From: Klebsiella oxytoca
GTDB taxonomy: Bacteria > Pseudomonadota > Gammaproteobacteria > Enterobacterales > Enterobacteriaceae
Reading direction: 5' to 3'
DNA length: 64,000 nt
Assembly: GCF_009707385.1 (NCBI RefSeq)
Contig: NZ_CP046115.1
Location: forward strand, 2,728,001-2,792,000
A program made the position numbers and the translations under genes. Below, one piece after another: positions 47,242 through 55,513 of the stretch (position 1 is the first letter of the stretch; each line of letters starts with the position of its first letter). The notes below the pieces were generated by a model, which had not been told where the DNA came from, did no database searches, and saw only the letters and a program-made list of their open reading frames with translations.

Positions 47242-47263
47242 TCGGGCTGCAGACGCAGCCCGA
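47242..47263 (-). promoter_or_regulatory. Intercistronic hairpin after the major pilin gene
   Basis: TCGGGCTGC-N4-GCAGCCCGA forms a perfect 9-bp GC-rich stem between the major pilin stop and the PapH-like start. No T run follows. Such hairpins can stabilise the pilin message or partly terminate transcription, so that the major pilin is made in excess of downstream genes. Confidence 0.65.
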
Positions 47264-47291
47264 ATAAAACTACTTGAGAACAGGCTACGAC

Positions 47292-47837
47292 TTATTGATA
47301 AGCCAAGGTAAAGTTAGTAACCGCTTCAAACTCACCCGGAGTTACGTTAGTAACTGAAGCGATTTTTTCCAGGTAAGCGCTAAAGCTCAGAGAGTTGTTA
47401 CCAATGCCGAGAATACGACCTGCAGTCGGCTTATCTAAAGTGACCATCGTGCCAGAGTAATCTTCGATACGAACACCAGCGCCAGCAGCCTGACCGGTAA
47501 TAGCCAGCATGGTCATGTCGTTAGGAACGTTACCGCCATTGAAGGTGACAGTTACGGTGTTATACATCGGGTCGCCGTTTGAATCCTTCGCGAAGGAACA
47601 GTTTTCCAGCTCAATGCTGAACGGACGAGGAGTAGAGATACCGCCGTTATCTAAATGCGTATTGGAAATCTGTCCCAGTTCGATACTCTGATCGCCGTAG
47701 CCATTTTTAATTGAGCATGGAGCATCAATAATCGAACCCCAGAACTTGATCTTGCCGCTTCCCTGATCGGCCTGAGCTGCGAAAGAGGCAACACCCATAG
47801 TAAGAACAACAGCAGATGCAATTTTGCTAATTTTCAT
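47292..47837 (-). CDS. Major fimbrial pilin, PapA/MrpA-like
   Basis: The 181-residue exported pilin has a signal peptide (KIASAVVLTMGVASFAAQA), the donor strand GSGKIKFWGSIIDAPC, a Cys pair (APCSIKN and ENCSFA), and the C-terminal pattern VTNFTLAYQ. Its codon choice is markedly biased to common codons compared with its neighbours, in keeping with high expression. First gene of the operon, preceded by an AT-rich region of about 400 bp and by ACGGAATGTATTA as ribosome site. Confidence 0.92.
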   Translation of the reverse strand: MKISKIASAVVLTMGVASFAAQADQGSGKIKFWGSIIDAPCSIKNGYGDQSIELGQISNTHLDNGGISTPRPFSIELENCSFAKDSNGDPMYNTVTVTFNGGNVPNDMTMLAITGQAAGAGVRIEDYSGTMVTLDKPTAGRILGIGNNSLSFSAYLEKIASVTNVTPGEFEAVTNFTLAYQ

Positions 47838-48241
47838 AATACATTCCGTTATATTAAAAGTTACTGGATAACCATCCTGAAAATAACTCTCGAAGAAAAC
47901 AGCTCATATTGAGAGGGATAAAAACCTCTATTTATCTTCTTGAGTTACGTTTATTTCCTGACAGCGAAGTCATACTAACGCGAAAAATCTTACAATAAAA
48001 TATATGTACCTGCTGAAACGATCATTACGAGCTAATAATTTTATAAAAAAATATCTAACAGGATAAAATCCTGTGCGTGTAAGGTAATACGACAACACAT
48101 GTGAAAATATTACTAATAATTTAAAATAAACTATTTGTATAATTTAAAAAGATCGCACGCATAGTTACACAAAAATAAAAACTGTTATTTTTCAGTGACT
48201 TGGACAAACGCCCAGAAATTTAAGAACATTAGGATTTTTCC
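47838..48241. promoter_or_regulatory. AT-rich fimbrial promoter region with spaced GATC sites
   Basis: The region is strongly AT-rich. It holds an ACGATC at 48018-48023 and a GATC at 48151-48154, 131 nt apart. ACGATC is the sequence known to matter for PapI-dependent Lrp binding at pap. With a PapI-like domain encoded in the same locus, Dam-methylation-controlled switching is possible. No promoter elements can be fixed with confidence. A further GATC pair lies at 48412 and 48418. Confidence 0.45.
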
Positions 48242-48379
48242 ATGAGAAAATTCCTAATACATAAAGCAAAAAAGGGGGTTCAAAAGACGAAAAATCCTAT
48301 GAAATGGATGGGCGTTCTATATAGAGAAGAGCAAGAAGGAGCGTTATTTTTACCTCCTGGTCAAAAATACGCCTTGTAG
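48242..48379 (+). CDS. Possible 45-residue basic small protein
   Basis: An open frame starts at ATG 48242 (AGGATTTTTCC upstream) with a Lys-rich N-terminus (MRKFLIHKAKKG) and ends LFLPPGQKYAL before TAG at 48379. It lies in the gap between the fimbrial promoter region and the FAD oxidoreductase. No family is recognised and it may be chance. Confidence 0.25.
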   Translation: MRKFLIHKAKKGVQKTKNPMKWMGVLYREEQEGALFLPPGQKYAL

Positions 48380-48647
48380 ACGAGGCTACATTATAGATAT
48401 GTGGTCAGGGCGATCATGATCCACAGCAAAAATTGCTGCAGAATTTCGCACAGGAAGCGACAAGATATGAACTGTTGCCCTATCGCGGCAGCGGATGGAA
48501 CCGACTAACCGCTCCAGGTTAAATCGCAAGCAGAAGACAAAGTTAAACCCATACATCAAGAGGTGTTATTTTGCCCGTTCCTTGTTATTCTGCTGAATTG
48601 TTGTCCAGGTGATTATCATTCAGCATTTCGCTGCTGCAGAAACTCTC

Positions 48648-48740
48648 CTGGCCACGGCGCTATTCTTGCCAGCTCAATATTGAAACCAATAAAAGGAAGA
48701 ACGGCGAGCTTATTCACACCTGACGTGCAGGTGTTTTTTT
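48648..48740 (+). promoter_or_regulatory. Structured leader with intrinsic terminator before the FAD oxidoreductase
   Basis: ACACCTG-ACGTG-CAGGTGT (48716-48734) runs straight into a T7 tract that ends 18 bp before the GTG start. Before it, CTGGC (48648)...GCCAG and AGCTC (48671)...GAGCT (48710) can pair. A terminator inside a 5' leader, with upstream pairing elements, is the layout of an attenuator or riboswitch. I cannot assign a known class. The rest of 48380-48647 shows no gene. Confidence 0.5.
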
Positions 48741-48757
48741 CTACAGGGAGAATTATC

Positions 48758-50080
48758 GTGAAATTTGCATCAGTCCCTTTCAACCAGAATCAGGTAGGAT
48801 GGCCGCTTAACGAAGCAGACCGTCACCGACAGCCCTCACTCAGTGGAGATATCAAAGCTGACTGGGTGGTTATCGGTGCTGGCTATGCTGGCGTAAGCTT
48901 TGCCCGCAGGCTTGCCAGCCTCGACCCGCAGCTAAATATTGTACTTATCGACGCCGAATGCGCCGCCAGCAGCTCTTCCGCAAGAAATTCGGGCTTTATT
49001 ATTGGCCTGCCGCATAATATCGGCAGCTCTACCGCCGAGCTGAAAAAGGCGCAGGACTATCGCACTCTGCTGCAGGAAGGCATCCGGCTGCTTGAGGAAA
49101 CGGTCAACGCGCGGCAGATTGACTGCGAGTGGGAAAATGTCGGCAAATACCACTGCCAGATAGACCCGTCCAGCGAAGCCATCATGCAGGAGTACATGGA
49201 TAATCTGCAGCTTATGCAGGAGCCCTACAGCCTGCTGAACAGCGAAGAGCTGTACCAGAAGCTGGGAACCCGCCTCTATAGTAAAGGTATCTATACTCCC
49301 GGCTGTATTCTGGTGAACCCGGCGAAACTGATAGCGGGTCTTGAACGTCATCTGCCGGAAAATATCACGGTTTATCACCAGACTCCGGCCCTGGCCGTGC
49401 ACAGTGAAGGCGGCGGTATCAGAGTAACCACGCTGCAGGGTACGATCCGCGCCGCTCAGGTTATGCTGGCTACCAATGCGCTGTCCCGGGAGCTCTCACC
49501 GGTAACTGCTCGTCAGGCATCTATGGCGACCTATGCCAGCATAACGGCCCCGCTGACGCCCGAGCAGCGTCAGCGCCTGCCGGAGATGACTAGCTGGGGA
49601 CTCACGCCGGTTAATGCTATCGCTGGGGCAACGCTACGCTATACCCACGACCATCGTTTTCTGGTGCGTCAGCACGTCGACCCGGCATTACGCGGCGTGA
49701 TTACCGCCGGACAGACCGCCAACGCCGCGCGACAGCATCTGACGTTGTTCCGCAATGCCTACCCGCAGCTACAAGATGTACCGCTGGAGCGCACCTGGTC
49801 CGGGACCATCAGCGTCACCCGTAATGGCGCGCCGGTATGGGGGCGTCTCGCGCCGCAGATCTGGACCGCCGGCGGCTGTAATGGCGCGGGTATATCCAAA
49901 CAGACTATCGCCGGGACGCTTCTTGCCGATTTGGCTATGGGGCAGGACAATCCGCTGATTGCGGCCATGCGGTCACTTGGCGAGGCTAACTTTATGCCGC
50001 CTTCCCCATTCCTCGATATCGGGGTTGCTGGTGCACTATGGAAAGAGCGCTATATGGGACGTAAAGAAATGGCGCTGTAG
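48758..50080 (+). CDS. FAD-dependent amine/amino-acid oxidoreductase (PuuB/DadA-like)
   Basis: The 440-residue DAO-superfamily enzyme has the dinucleotide fold at about residues 27-60 (WVVIGAGYAGVSFARRLA), the second FAD segment SSSARNSGFIIG, and the C-terminal FAD loop IWTAGGCNGAGISKQTIAG. It is closest in plan to gamma-glutamylputrescine oxidase (PuuB/OrdL), which oxidises secondary or primary amines with O2. GGGAGAATTATC precedes the GTG start chosen; the frame extends further upstream through the terminator, which is unlikely to be coding. It stands alone and its expression is probably set by the leader element. Confidence 0.88.
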   Translation: MKFASVPFNQNQVGWPLNEADRHRQPSLSGDIKADWVVIGAGYAGVSFARRLASLDPQLNIVLIDAECAASSSSARNSGFIIGLPHNIGSSTAELKKAQDYRTLLQEGIRLLEETVNARQIDCEWENVGKYHCQIDPSSEAIMQEYMDNLQLMQEPYSLLNSEELYQKLGTRLYSKGIYTPGCILVNPAKLIAGLERHLPENITVYHQTPALAVHSEGGGIRVTTLQGTIRAAQVMLATNALSRELSPVTARQASMATYASITAPLTPEQRQRLPEMTSWGLTPVNAIAGATLRYTHDHRFLVRQHVDPALRGVITAGQTANAARQHLTLFRNAYPQLQDVPLERTWSGTISVTRNGAPVWGRLAPQIWTAGGCNGAGISKQTIAGTLLADLAMGQDNPLIAAMRSLGEANFMPPSPFLDIGVAGALWKERYMGRKEMAL

Positions 50081-50134
50081 TCCCGGTAAGAGAAAGCAGG
50101 TTTCAGTCCGCAGGATTGAAACCTGTTAACAGAA

Positions 50135-50914
50135 TCACGCTGGAATGATTTCACCTCTACGCAACGTCAGTACTTCAAATCCCTCCGCGGTAACCGCGAT
50201 GGTATGCTCCCACTGCGCGGACAGTTTCTTGTCACGGGTAACTACCGTCCAGCCATCTTTTTTGGTTTTTATCCGCCTGTCTCCCTGATTAACCATCGGT
50301 TCGATAGTAAATACCATCCCTTCTTTAAGGACCGCGCCGGTACCGGGTTTGCCGTAATGCAGCACCTGGGGATCTTCATGCATTTCTGTTCCCACCCCAT
50401 GCCCGCAGTACTCCCTGACCACGCTGTAACCGTTCGCTTCGACATGGGACTGAATGGCATGGCCAATGTCACCGAGCGTCGCGCCGGGCCTGACAACGTT
50501 GATCCCCTTCCACATCGCTTCATAGGTTTTCTCTACCAGTCGACGGGCCAGCGGAGAAACGTCGCCAATCAGATACATTTTGCTGGAATCGGCAATCAGG
50601 CCATTTTTTTCCAGAGTAATATCAACATTGATGATCATGCCGGGCTTCAGATGTTCACTTTCCTTAGGCATGCCGTGACAAACCACTTCATCAATAGAAG
50701 TATTCAAGACATAGGGAAAATCATACTGGCCTTTGCTGGCCGGACGTGCGTGCAACTCGTTGACGATAAAATCCTCAACGCGATTATTGATGTCCATGGT
50801 GGTAACGCCGGGCTGCATAAAGGTATCCAGCATATCGAACACCGAGGCCAGCAGCGCTCCTGCTTGACGTTGTCTGGCCAGTTCGTCCGCGGTCTTAATG
50901 GGAATTGATAGCAT
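50135..50914 (-). CDS. map: Type I methionine aminopeptidase (second Map)
   Basis: The 259-residue enzyme removes N-terminal Met. The dinuclear metal ligands of E. coli Map are all present: two Asp in NVDITLEKNGLIADSSKM, His in EYCGHGVG, Glu in FTIEPMVNQ and Glu in SAQWEHTI; VCHGMP supplies the substrate His. It overlaps the ParD-like gene by 20 bp, so the two are one unit. The usual essential map gene lies beside rpsB and tsf in enterics. As those are not here, this is probably an additional accessory copy. Confidence 0.93.
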   Translation of the reverse strand: MLSIPIKTADELARQRQAGALLASVFDMLDTFMQPGVTTMDINNRVEDFIVNELHARPASKGQYDFPYVLNTSIDEVVCHGMPKESEHLKPGMIINVDITLEKNGLIADSSKMYLIGDVSPLARRLVEKTYEAMWKGINVVRPGATLGDIGHAIQSHVEANGYSVVREYCGHGVGTEMHEDPQVLHYGKPGTGAVLKEGMVFTIEPMVNQGDRRIKTKKDGWTVVTRDKKLSAQWEHTIAVTAEGFEVLTLRRGEIIPA

Positions 50915-51113
50915 TGATCACCTCCAGCAAACGATCGGATCCAGACTTTAGCATTAACAGCTTGATTTGTTGATGGTTGAGCTCCGGATAAAGTTCACTC
51001 ATCATCCCCAGGCGGATCCAGTATTCCGCCTGTGCATTGACCGAACGCGACATCGCCTTGCTGGCATCACGAATATCGACGTGCAACAGGTCTGAAATTT
51101 TTACGATTCCCAT
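50895..51113 (-). CDS. ParD-like antitoxin-family protein
   Basis: The 72-residue protein is of the ParD_like type (PF11903-like): SDLLHVDIRDASKAMSRSVN, AQAEYWIRLGMMSELYPELN. This is a ribbon-helix-helix-like DNA binder without a ParE toxin partner nearby. It precedes and overlaps the methionine aminopeptidase gene, an arrangement that replaces the usual toxin gene. It may simply autoregulate the operon. AATGGGAATC overlaps the ATG area and the ribosome site is weak. Confidence 0.85.
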   Translation of the reverse strand: MGIVKISDLLHVDIRDASKAMSRSVNAQAEYWIRLGMMSELYPELNHQQIKLLMLKSGSDRLLEVINAINSH

Positions 51114-51239
51114 TGATACATACCATTACGATTTATATACGTTCCGTATATTAACCCTCAGCGGTTCAGCGTCCAGTTTTTTGTCTGTTTATTGTTGAGT
51201 TAACTTTGTTATGTGACCGGGCCCCAGGGGTAACAGAGA

Positions 51240-51698
51240 TCAGCGTTTAAGCGCCACGATCTGAATATTCTTTGATTCAACGACTCCCCCATTAGTTGAC
51301 ACAAATGCGTGGTGTATCAGGTCCCCGCTCTCTTTATCAACCAAAGCGATGTGAGGCTCATCGTGCAAAATATTCTTGTGACCCCATTCCATTAATGAAA
51401 AAAGGATCGGCGCCAGACTGCGACTTTTTGACGTAAGGACATACTCATAGCGTTCGCGAGCGCCTGCCTCTTGATATGGTATTTTGCTGAGCAATCCGAG
51501 TTCAGTCATTTTTTTTAACCGGTTTGCCAACGTCTGCTTTGGGATTTTGGTATGCGTACGTATCGTTTCAAAGCGAGTAACTCCATATAAAGCCTCTCTC
51601 AGGATCAATAAAACCCATTGATCTCCCAAAAGTTCTGCTGCTGCGGAAAGCCCACAAAGCTCAGGTAACAGATACGGTAATGAATTCTCTTTTGACAT
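51240..51698 (-). CDS. HxlR family transcriptional regulator
   Basis: The 152-residue winged-helix protein has a core of CGLSAAAELLGDQWVLLILREA, FETIRTHTKIPKQTLANRLK and AGARERYEYVLT. The HxlR hallmark Cys near the N-terminus (ELCGLS) is present and could sense reactive electrophiles or aldehydes. It is divergent from the tautomerase gene at 51760 with a 61-bp gap, so it probably controls both. The C-terminal extension beyond the HxlR domain (residues 110-152) is about 40 residues long. Confidence 0.9.
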   Translation of the reverse strand: MSKENSLPYLLPELCGLSAAAELLGDQWVLLILREALYGVTRFETIRTHTKIPKQTLANRLKKMTELGLLSKIPYQEAGARERYEYVLTSKSRSLAPILFSLMEWGHKNILHDEPHIALVDKESGDLIHHAFVSTNGGVVESKNIQIVALKR

Positions 51699-51759
51699 CT
51701 GAACTATTTCCCCCTAACCTGAGTATTAATTTTAGACCCAGATATTTAAGGAGAATACA

Positions 51760-51996
51760 ATGCCCTTCGTTAATGTGCAAACCATTAAAGGAATTATGAA
51801 TTCGGAGCAAAAAAAAGAGCTATTACGCCGTATGACAGACCTTATTGTCGAGATTGAGGGGAAAGGCGATCCAGAGTTTCGACGTTCAGTCTGGATTCGA
51901 ATTGATGAACATGAACCTGAACAGTGGAGCCTGGGAGGAATTCAGCCAACATCTGAAGCTATTGCGGCTAAATTTTCGTCACCGCAGCGCTCCTGA
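51760..51996 (+). CDS. 4-oxalocrotonate tautomerase family protein
   Basis: The 78-residue protein begins MPFVNVQTIKG, so Met removal exposes the catalytic Pro1 typical of the tautomerase superfamily. SEQKKELLRRMTDLIVEIEG and RRSVWIRIDEHEPEQWSLGG complete the beta-alpha-beta unit. It would act as a small oligomeric tautomerase or dehalogenase-like enzyme in the cytoplasm. AAGGAGAATACA precedes the ATG. Paired divergently with the HxlR gene. Confidence 0.9.
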   Translation: MPFVNVQTIKGIMNSEQKKELLRRMTDLIVEIEGKGDPEFRRSVWIRIDEHEPEQWSLGGIQPTSEAIAAKFSSPQRS

Positions 51997-52130
51997 TTAA
52001 TTCCGGCGGCGATATTCACGACAGTATGATTAAACAGTGCCCCATCAGCGGACAATAATACTGTCCGCTTCTCGCTTCCGCTACGTCATCCTTTTCACCC
52101 AGCCGCCGTAGCGTACGCAATGTCCCGCCA

Positions 52131-53018
52131 TCATAGCTTTCTCCACAGCTCCGGCAGTAATGCGAGCGCGTCAGCAATCAACGGGCGTCTATCATTGCCG
52201 GGCTTCCAGATGGTCACCATCGTTTGGCCAATCCCCTGATTACCGACTTCAGTACACAGTGTTTTGACGTTTTTCCATCGTGCGGCATTCATATGCGTCG
52301 GCAAAAATCCCCAGCCGCATCCCTGTTCAATCAGACCACGCAGCATCTCCTGCTCATTAGTAAAAATGGTATGACCTGAAATTTGCAGCCGGCGCGCCAC
52401 CGGTTCGTCGGTATCCGGATGCATAATCACCTGCGGCGCCAGCGACAGCTCCAGCAGCGAAAGCGGTGCTTTAGCGTCGGGGAAAAGCGCTTGAGAGGCG
52501 TAAAAATCCATCTCTATTGCTCCTAAGGCACGCCACTCCATGGCATCGCCTACGCTGCGATGGCGCGCCTGGCAAATGCCCAAATCGGCTTGTCCGCTCA
52601 TCAGCAGCTTTTCCGCCTCATCACGCGACGCGTTAATCAAGCTCAGACGGGTATTGCGCTCGGCCATCGTAACTATCAGCGATTGCAGCAACGCTCTGGG
52701 GGTAAAAGGATCGTAGACCAGGGAAATTTCCTGGGCCGCGCGCTTCGGCACTTCTTTGGCAAACGCTTCAAATGCCTTCACCTGACGCATCAGCAGGTGC
52801 GCCTGGCGTTGTAACTGCTCGCCTTCCGGCGTCAGGTGCAGGCTACGTCCTTCGCGCAGGAACAGCGGATATCCCAGCCCATCCTCAAGGAAATCAATCA
52901 AATCGCGCAGCGTCGTGCGATCTTTGCCCAGTTTGCGCGCGGCTTCCGCCAGACTGTTGCACTCCACGACGGCGGTGAAAGCTTCCAGCTGGGCAAATGA
53001 ATAAATCAGGCTCGACAT
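52131..53018 (-). CDS. LysR family transcriptional regulator
   Basis: The 295-residue LTTR has an N-terminal HTH (CNSLAEAARKLGKDRTTLRDLIDFLED) and a C-terminal binding domain. The recognition helix RTTLRDLIDFLEDGLG differs from the common SxxSxxIxxLE pattern, marking a divergent subgroup. The ATG at 53018 (GGAGGGCCAC upstream) is preferred over one four codons earlier. It is divergent from the serine hydrolase at 53127 with a 108-bp gap and is its likely regulator. Confidence 0.9.
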   Translation of the reverse strand: MSSLIYSFAQLEAFTAVVECNSLAEAARKLGKDRTTLRDLIDFLEDGLGYPLFLREGRSLHLTPEGEQLQRQAHLLMRQVKAFEAFAKEVPKRAAQEISLVYDPFTPRALLQSLIVTMAERNTRLSLINASRDEAEKLLMSGQADLGICQARHRSVGDAMEWRALGAIEMDFYASQALFPDAKAPLSLLELSLAPQVIMHPDTDEPVARRLQISGHTIFTNEQEMLRGLIEQGCGWGFLPTHMNAARWKNVKTLCTEVGNQGIGQTMVTIWKPGNDRRPLIADALALLPELWRKL

Positions 53019-53126
53019 GTGGCCCTCCATCCGGTTTTTCAGGGGGATTTTCCCCCATTATGCGCTTTTTATCATCAGCCGACTTTTTTTAAGCTAAATG
53101 CCTTCCTGACCTGAAAGAGAAAAAAT

Positions 53127-54434
53127 ATGAACAGCAAAGTGTTTCAACGTCGCCTGCTGGCGGGCATTGTTATCAGTCTCTGCGGCGGCCTGCTGGCCCC
53201 CGTCGCCCAGGCCGCCTGTGCCGGAACCGAACTGAGCGCGTGCCCTGCCCCCTTTGATGCCCGGCTTCCGGATACGCACAAAATGCTCACCTGGAGCCAG
53301 CGCGAACGGGTAATCGGTTTTCGCAACGACTACCGCAATTATGCAGGAGATGTTTTTCATCACGGTAACGCCGTTCCTCTGCTGACCGCGCCGAAACAGC
53401 TAACCGACGCTAGCTATCGGGTAAATGGCAAAACCTATAACCTGCAGGATTACCTGCGGCGCCAGAACGTTAGCGGCATGCTGGTGCTGAAAGATGGCAA
53501 AGTCGCCTGGAAATATCTGGGTGAAGGCAATACCGACGCCACCCTCTGGACGTCCCGCTCGGTGGGCAAATCCGTTGTTGCTACGCTGACGGGGGTGGCG
53601 ATTAAACAAGGTAAAATTCACTCGCTTGACGATCTCATCACACAATATGAACCCGACCTGAAAGGCACCGCCTGGGAAGGTGTAACGCTCAAACAGCTGA
53701 TCACCCACACTTCCGGCGTGGCGTGGAATGAGGACTACACCGACCCGAAATCGGACTTTGCACAGCTTACCGAGTGTGAAGCCAGGCCCGGCGCTTACGA
53801 CTGCGTTCGTAAGCTGGTATCCGGCCTGCGCCGTGAACACCCGGCCGGAGAGCACTGGTCTTACTCATCCGGCGGCGCGTGGCTGCTGGGAGATGTGCTG
53901 GAACGCGCTACCGGCATGACCCTGGCGGCGTACCTGGAGAAAAGTATCTGGCAGCCATACGGTATGGCGAGCGACGGCGTGTGGCATGCCTATACCAAAG
54001 GTCAGCACGATGTGGGTGCCCATGGCTTTAACGCTACGCTAGAAGATTGGGGACGCTTTGGGGAATTTATTCTTCATCATGGCGTGTTGCCGAACGGCGA
54101 GCAGATTTTGCCGGAAAACTGGGTTGCCCAGTCTGCCAGCTGGACCCAGGCGGCCGGGTCGGTGTCAGCGGCACATCCAAAGGGCATTTATGGCTACCAG
54201 TGGTGGAATAACGAAGTGCCGGCCAATTCGACAAACGTTGAACCGACGCCGCAGGCATCCCTGAAGAATTCGCTATGGGCTCTGGGAATTTTTGGTCAAA
54301 TGATTATGGTCAATCAGGCAGAAAATCTGACGATCGTTCAGTGGTCAACCTGGCCGCAGGCGGAGCCCTCTTTTAGCGCCCAGCCGCTGGAAGCATCGCT
54401 GATGTTCAGCGCGATCGCGCAGGAACTGCATTGA
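53127..54434 (+). CDS. Exported serine hydrolase, class C beta-lactamase/esterase-like
   Basis: The 435-residue periplasmic protein has a signal peptide (LLAGIVISLCGGLLAPVAQA) and a penicillin-binding-fold hydrolase domain. The nucleophile motif SXXK is SVGK in TSRSVGKS, the second motif is YSSGG, and the KTG counterpart is replaced by a less clear site near the C-terminus. Four Cys residues in the mature part suggest disulphides. Relatives include 6-aminohexanoate-oligomer hydrolases and esterases; resistance to beta-lactams is not implied. It is controlled probably by the divergent LysR gene. A strong terminator follows. Confidence 0.88.
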   Translation: MNSKVFQRRLLAGIVISLCGGLLAPVAQAACAGTELSACPAPFDARLPDTHKMLTWSQRERVIGFRNDYRNYAGDVFHHGNAVPLLTAPKQLTDASYRVNGKTYNLQDYLRRQNVSGMLVLKDGKVAWKYLGEGNTDATLWTSRSVGKSVVATLTGVAIKQGKIHSLDDLITQYEPDLKGTAWEGVTLKQLITHTSGVAWNEDYTDPKSDFAQLTECEARPGAYDCVRKLVSGLRREHPAGEHWSYSSGGAWLLGDVLERATGMTLAAYLEKSIWQPYGMASDGVWHAYTKGQHDVGAHGFNATLEDWGRFGEFILHHGVLPNGEQILPENWVAQSASWTQAAGSVSAAHPKGIYGYQWWNNEVPANSTNVEPTPQASLKNSLWALGIFGQMIMVNQAENLTIVQWSTWPQAEPSFSAQPLEASLMFSAIAQELH

Positions 54435-54496
54435 TGCTGAATTGTTGCTGAGCGTTTAGGGTCTGCTCAGAGGGATTCGTTTTCCTTTAACACCGG

Positions 54497-54526
54497 CGTC
54501 CGCTCTCTGCCAGAGCGGACGTTTCA
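54497..54526 (+). terminator. Intrinsic terminator of the serine hydrolase gene
   Basis: CGTCCGCTCT-CTGCC-AGAGCGGACG is a perfect 10-bp stem followed by TTTCAGTTTT, between two convergent genes. Confidence 0.85.
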
Positions 54527-54529
54527 GTT

Positions 54530-55417
54530 TTAAATGCTCTGCGTGACCCCAGGCAGCAACTGTTCAATCACGCGAATAATGCTTCTGACCCGCGGCGGGA
54601 TAAAACGGGCGTCAGGATAAACAGCGTAGAGAAAGCGATCCGGTAATCGCCATGCGGGTAATATTCGGACCAGCCGGGCGGACTGTAACGCCCTGGCTAC
54701 CAGCGGGATCTGCATGCCGCCAACACCGATGCCGGACTCCAGCGCCTGCAGTAATGCCTCGCTCGTGTTCGCGCGGAACACGGTGTTCACCTTCACATCA
54801 ATCGTTTCATCTGCAGAAACCAGGCGCAGCGGTGCATCGTGCGGGATGCCGCTAAATCGTACATAAGGATGGGTAGCTAATTCGCCGATGGTTTGTACCG
54901 GTGGAAAATCAGGCGCGGCATAAAGCGCCGTTTCAATGCGCCCCAGCGCGCGTGCCGCGTGCAGTTGCGGAGGTTCACTACTCAACCGCAGCGCGACATC
55001 GACGCCTTCAGTGACAAGATCGGCGATACGATCATCAAGTGACAGCGTAAGGTGTAGTTCGGGATTCATTTTCTGCAGCGCCAGTAAATGCGGTAAAAAT
55101 ATCCGCCCTAAACCGCCCGGCAGCTGCATATGTACCTTACCCTGCCATGGACGATCGTCAGGATTCAGGCGCCTCTCCGCTTCGCGCATGGCATCAAGTA
55201 CAAGCTGCATATCTCGTCGATAGCTTTCCCCCTGTTCGGTCAGCACCATCGCTCGCGTAGTGCGATGCAGCAGCACTACGCCGAGCTCCTCTTCAAGGGC
55301 CGCAATTTGCTGACTGACGGCGGATTGTTTCATACCTATCTGGCGGGCGGCCGCAGAAAAGGATCCTGCTTCAACCACGCGCAGGAAGGTGGCGATGGCA
55401 TTGAGCTTATTATTCAT
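54530..55417 (-). CDS. LysR family transcriptional regulator
   Basis: The 295-residue LTTR has an N-terminal HTH (GSFSAAARQIGMKQSAVSQQIAALEEELG) and AVLLHRTTRAMVLTEQGE-type linker, followed by the substrate-binding domain (GRIFLPHLLALQKMNPELHLTL). It is related to the AaeR/DhcR-like group. Divergent from the reductase at 55514 with a 96-bp gap, it is the probable regulator of that gene. Confidence 0.92.
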   Translation of the reverse strand: MNNKLNAIATFLRVVEAGSFSAAARQIGMKQSAVSQQIAALEEELGVVLLHRTTRAMVLTEQGESYRRDMQLVLDAMREAERRLNPDDRPWQGKVHMQLPGGLGRIFLPHLLALQKMNPELHLTLSLDDRIADLVTEGVDVALRLSSEPPQLHAARALGRIETALYAAPDFPPVQTIGELATHPYVRFSGIPHDAPLRLVSADETIDVKVNTVFRANTSEALLQALESGIGVGGMQIPLVARALQSARLVRILPAWRLPDRFLYAVYPDARFIPPRVRSIIRVIEQLLPGVTQSI

Positions 55418-55513
55418 TTAATGATTCTGCTTATAAGTACCATCAGTTATACGGGATATGTTTAAAAAAAATAATATATCACACTGTCTCTGTCACCCTG
55501 TCGGAGAAATAAC

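Noticed and set aside
47850..48560. CRISPR array or integron-like repeat in the AT-rich region
   Set aside because: No regularly spaced repeat was found; the region is only AT-rich with scattered GATC sites.
48716..48734. Guanidine-II (mini-ykkC) riboswitch hairpin, because the loop begins ACG
   Set aside because: The loop reads ACGTG, not the ACGR consensus, and I found no second matching hairpin; the element is better described as a terminator in a leader.
50895..51113. A complete ParDE toxin-antitoxin system
   Set aside because: No ParE-type toxin gene adjoins the ParD-like gene; the overlapping partner is a methionine aminopeptidase.
53127..54434. Beta-lactamase conferring drug resistance
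   Set aside because: SXXK and YSS motifs are shared with many esterases and amide hydrolases, and a KTG box is not clear. The family assignment does not justify a resistance claim.
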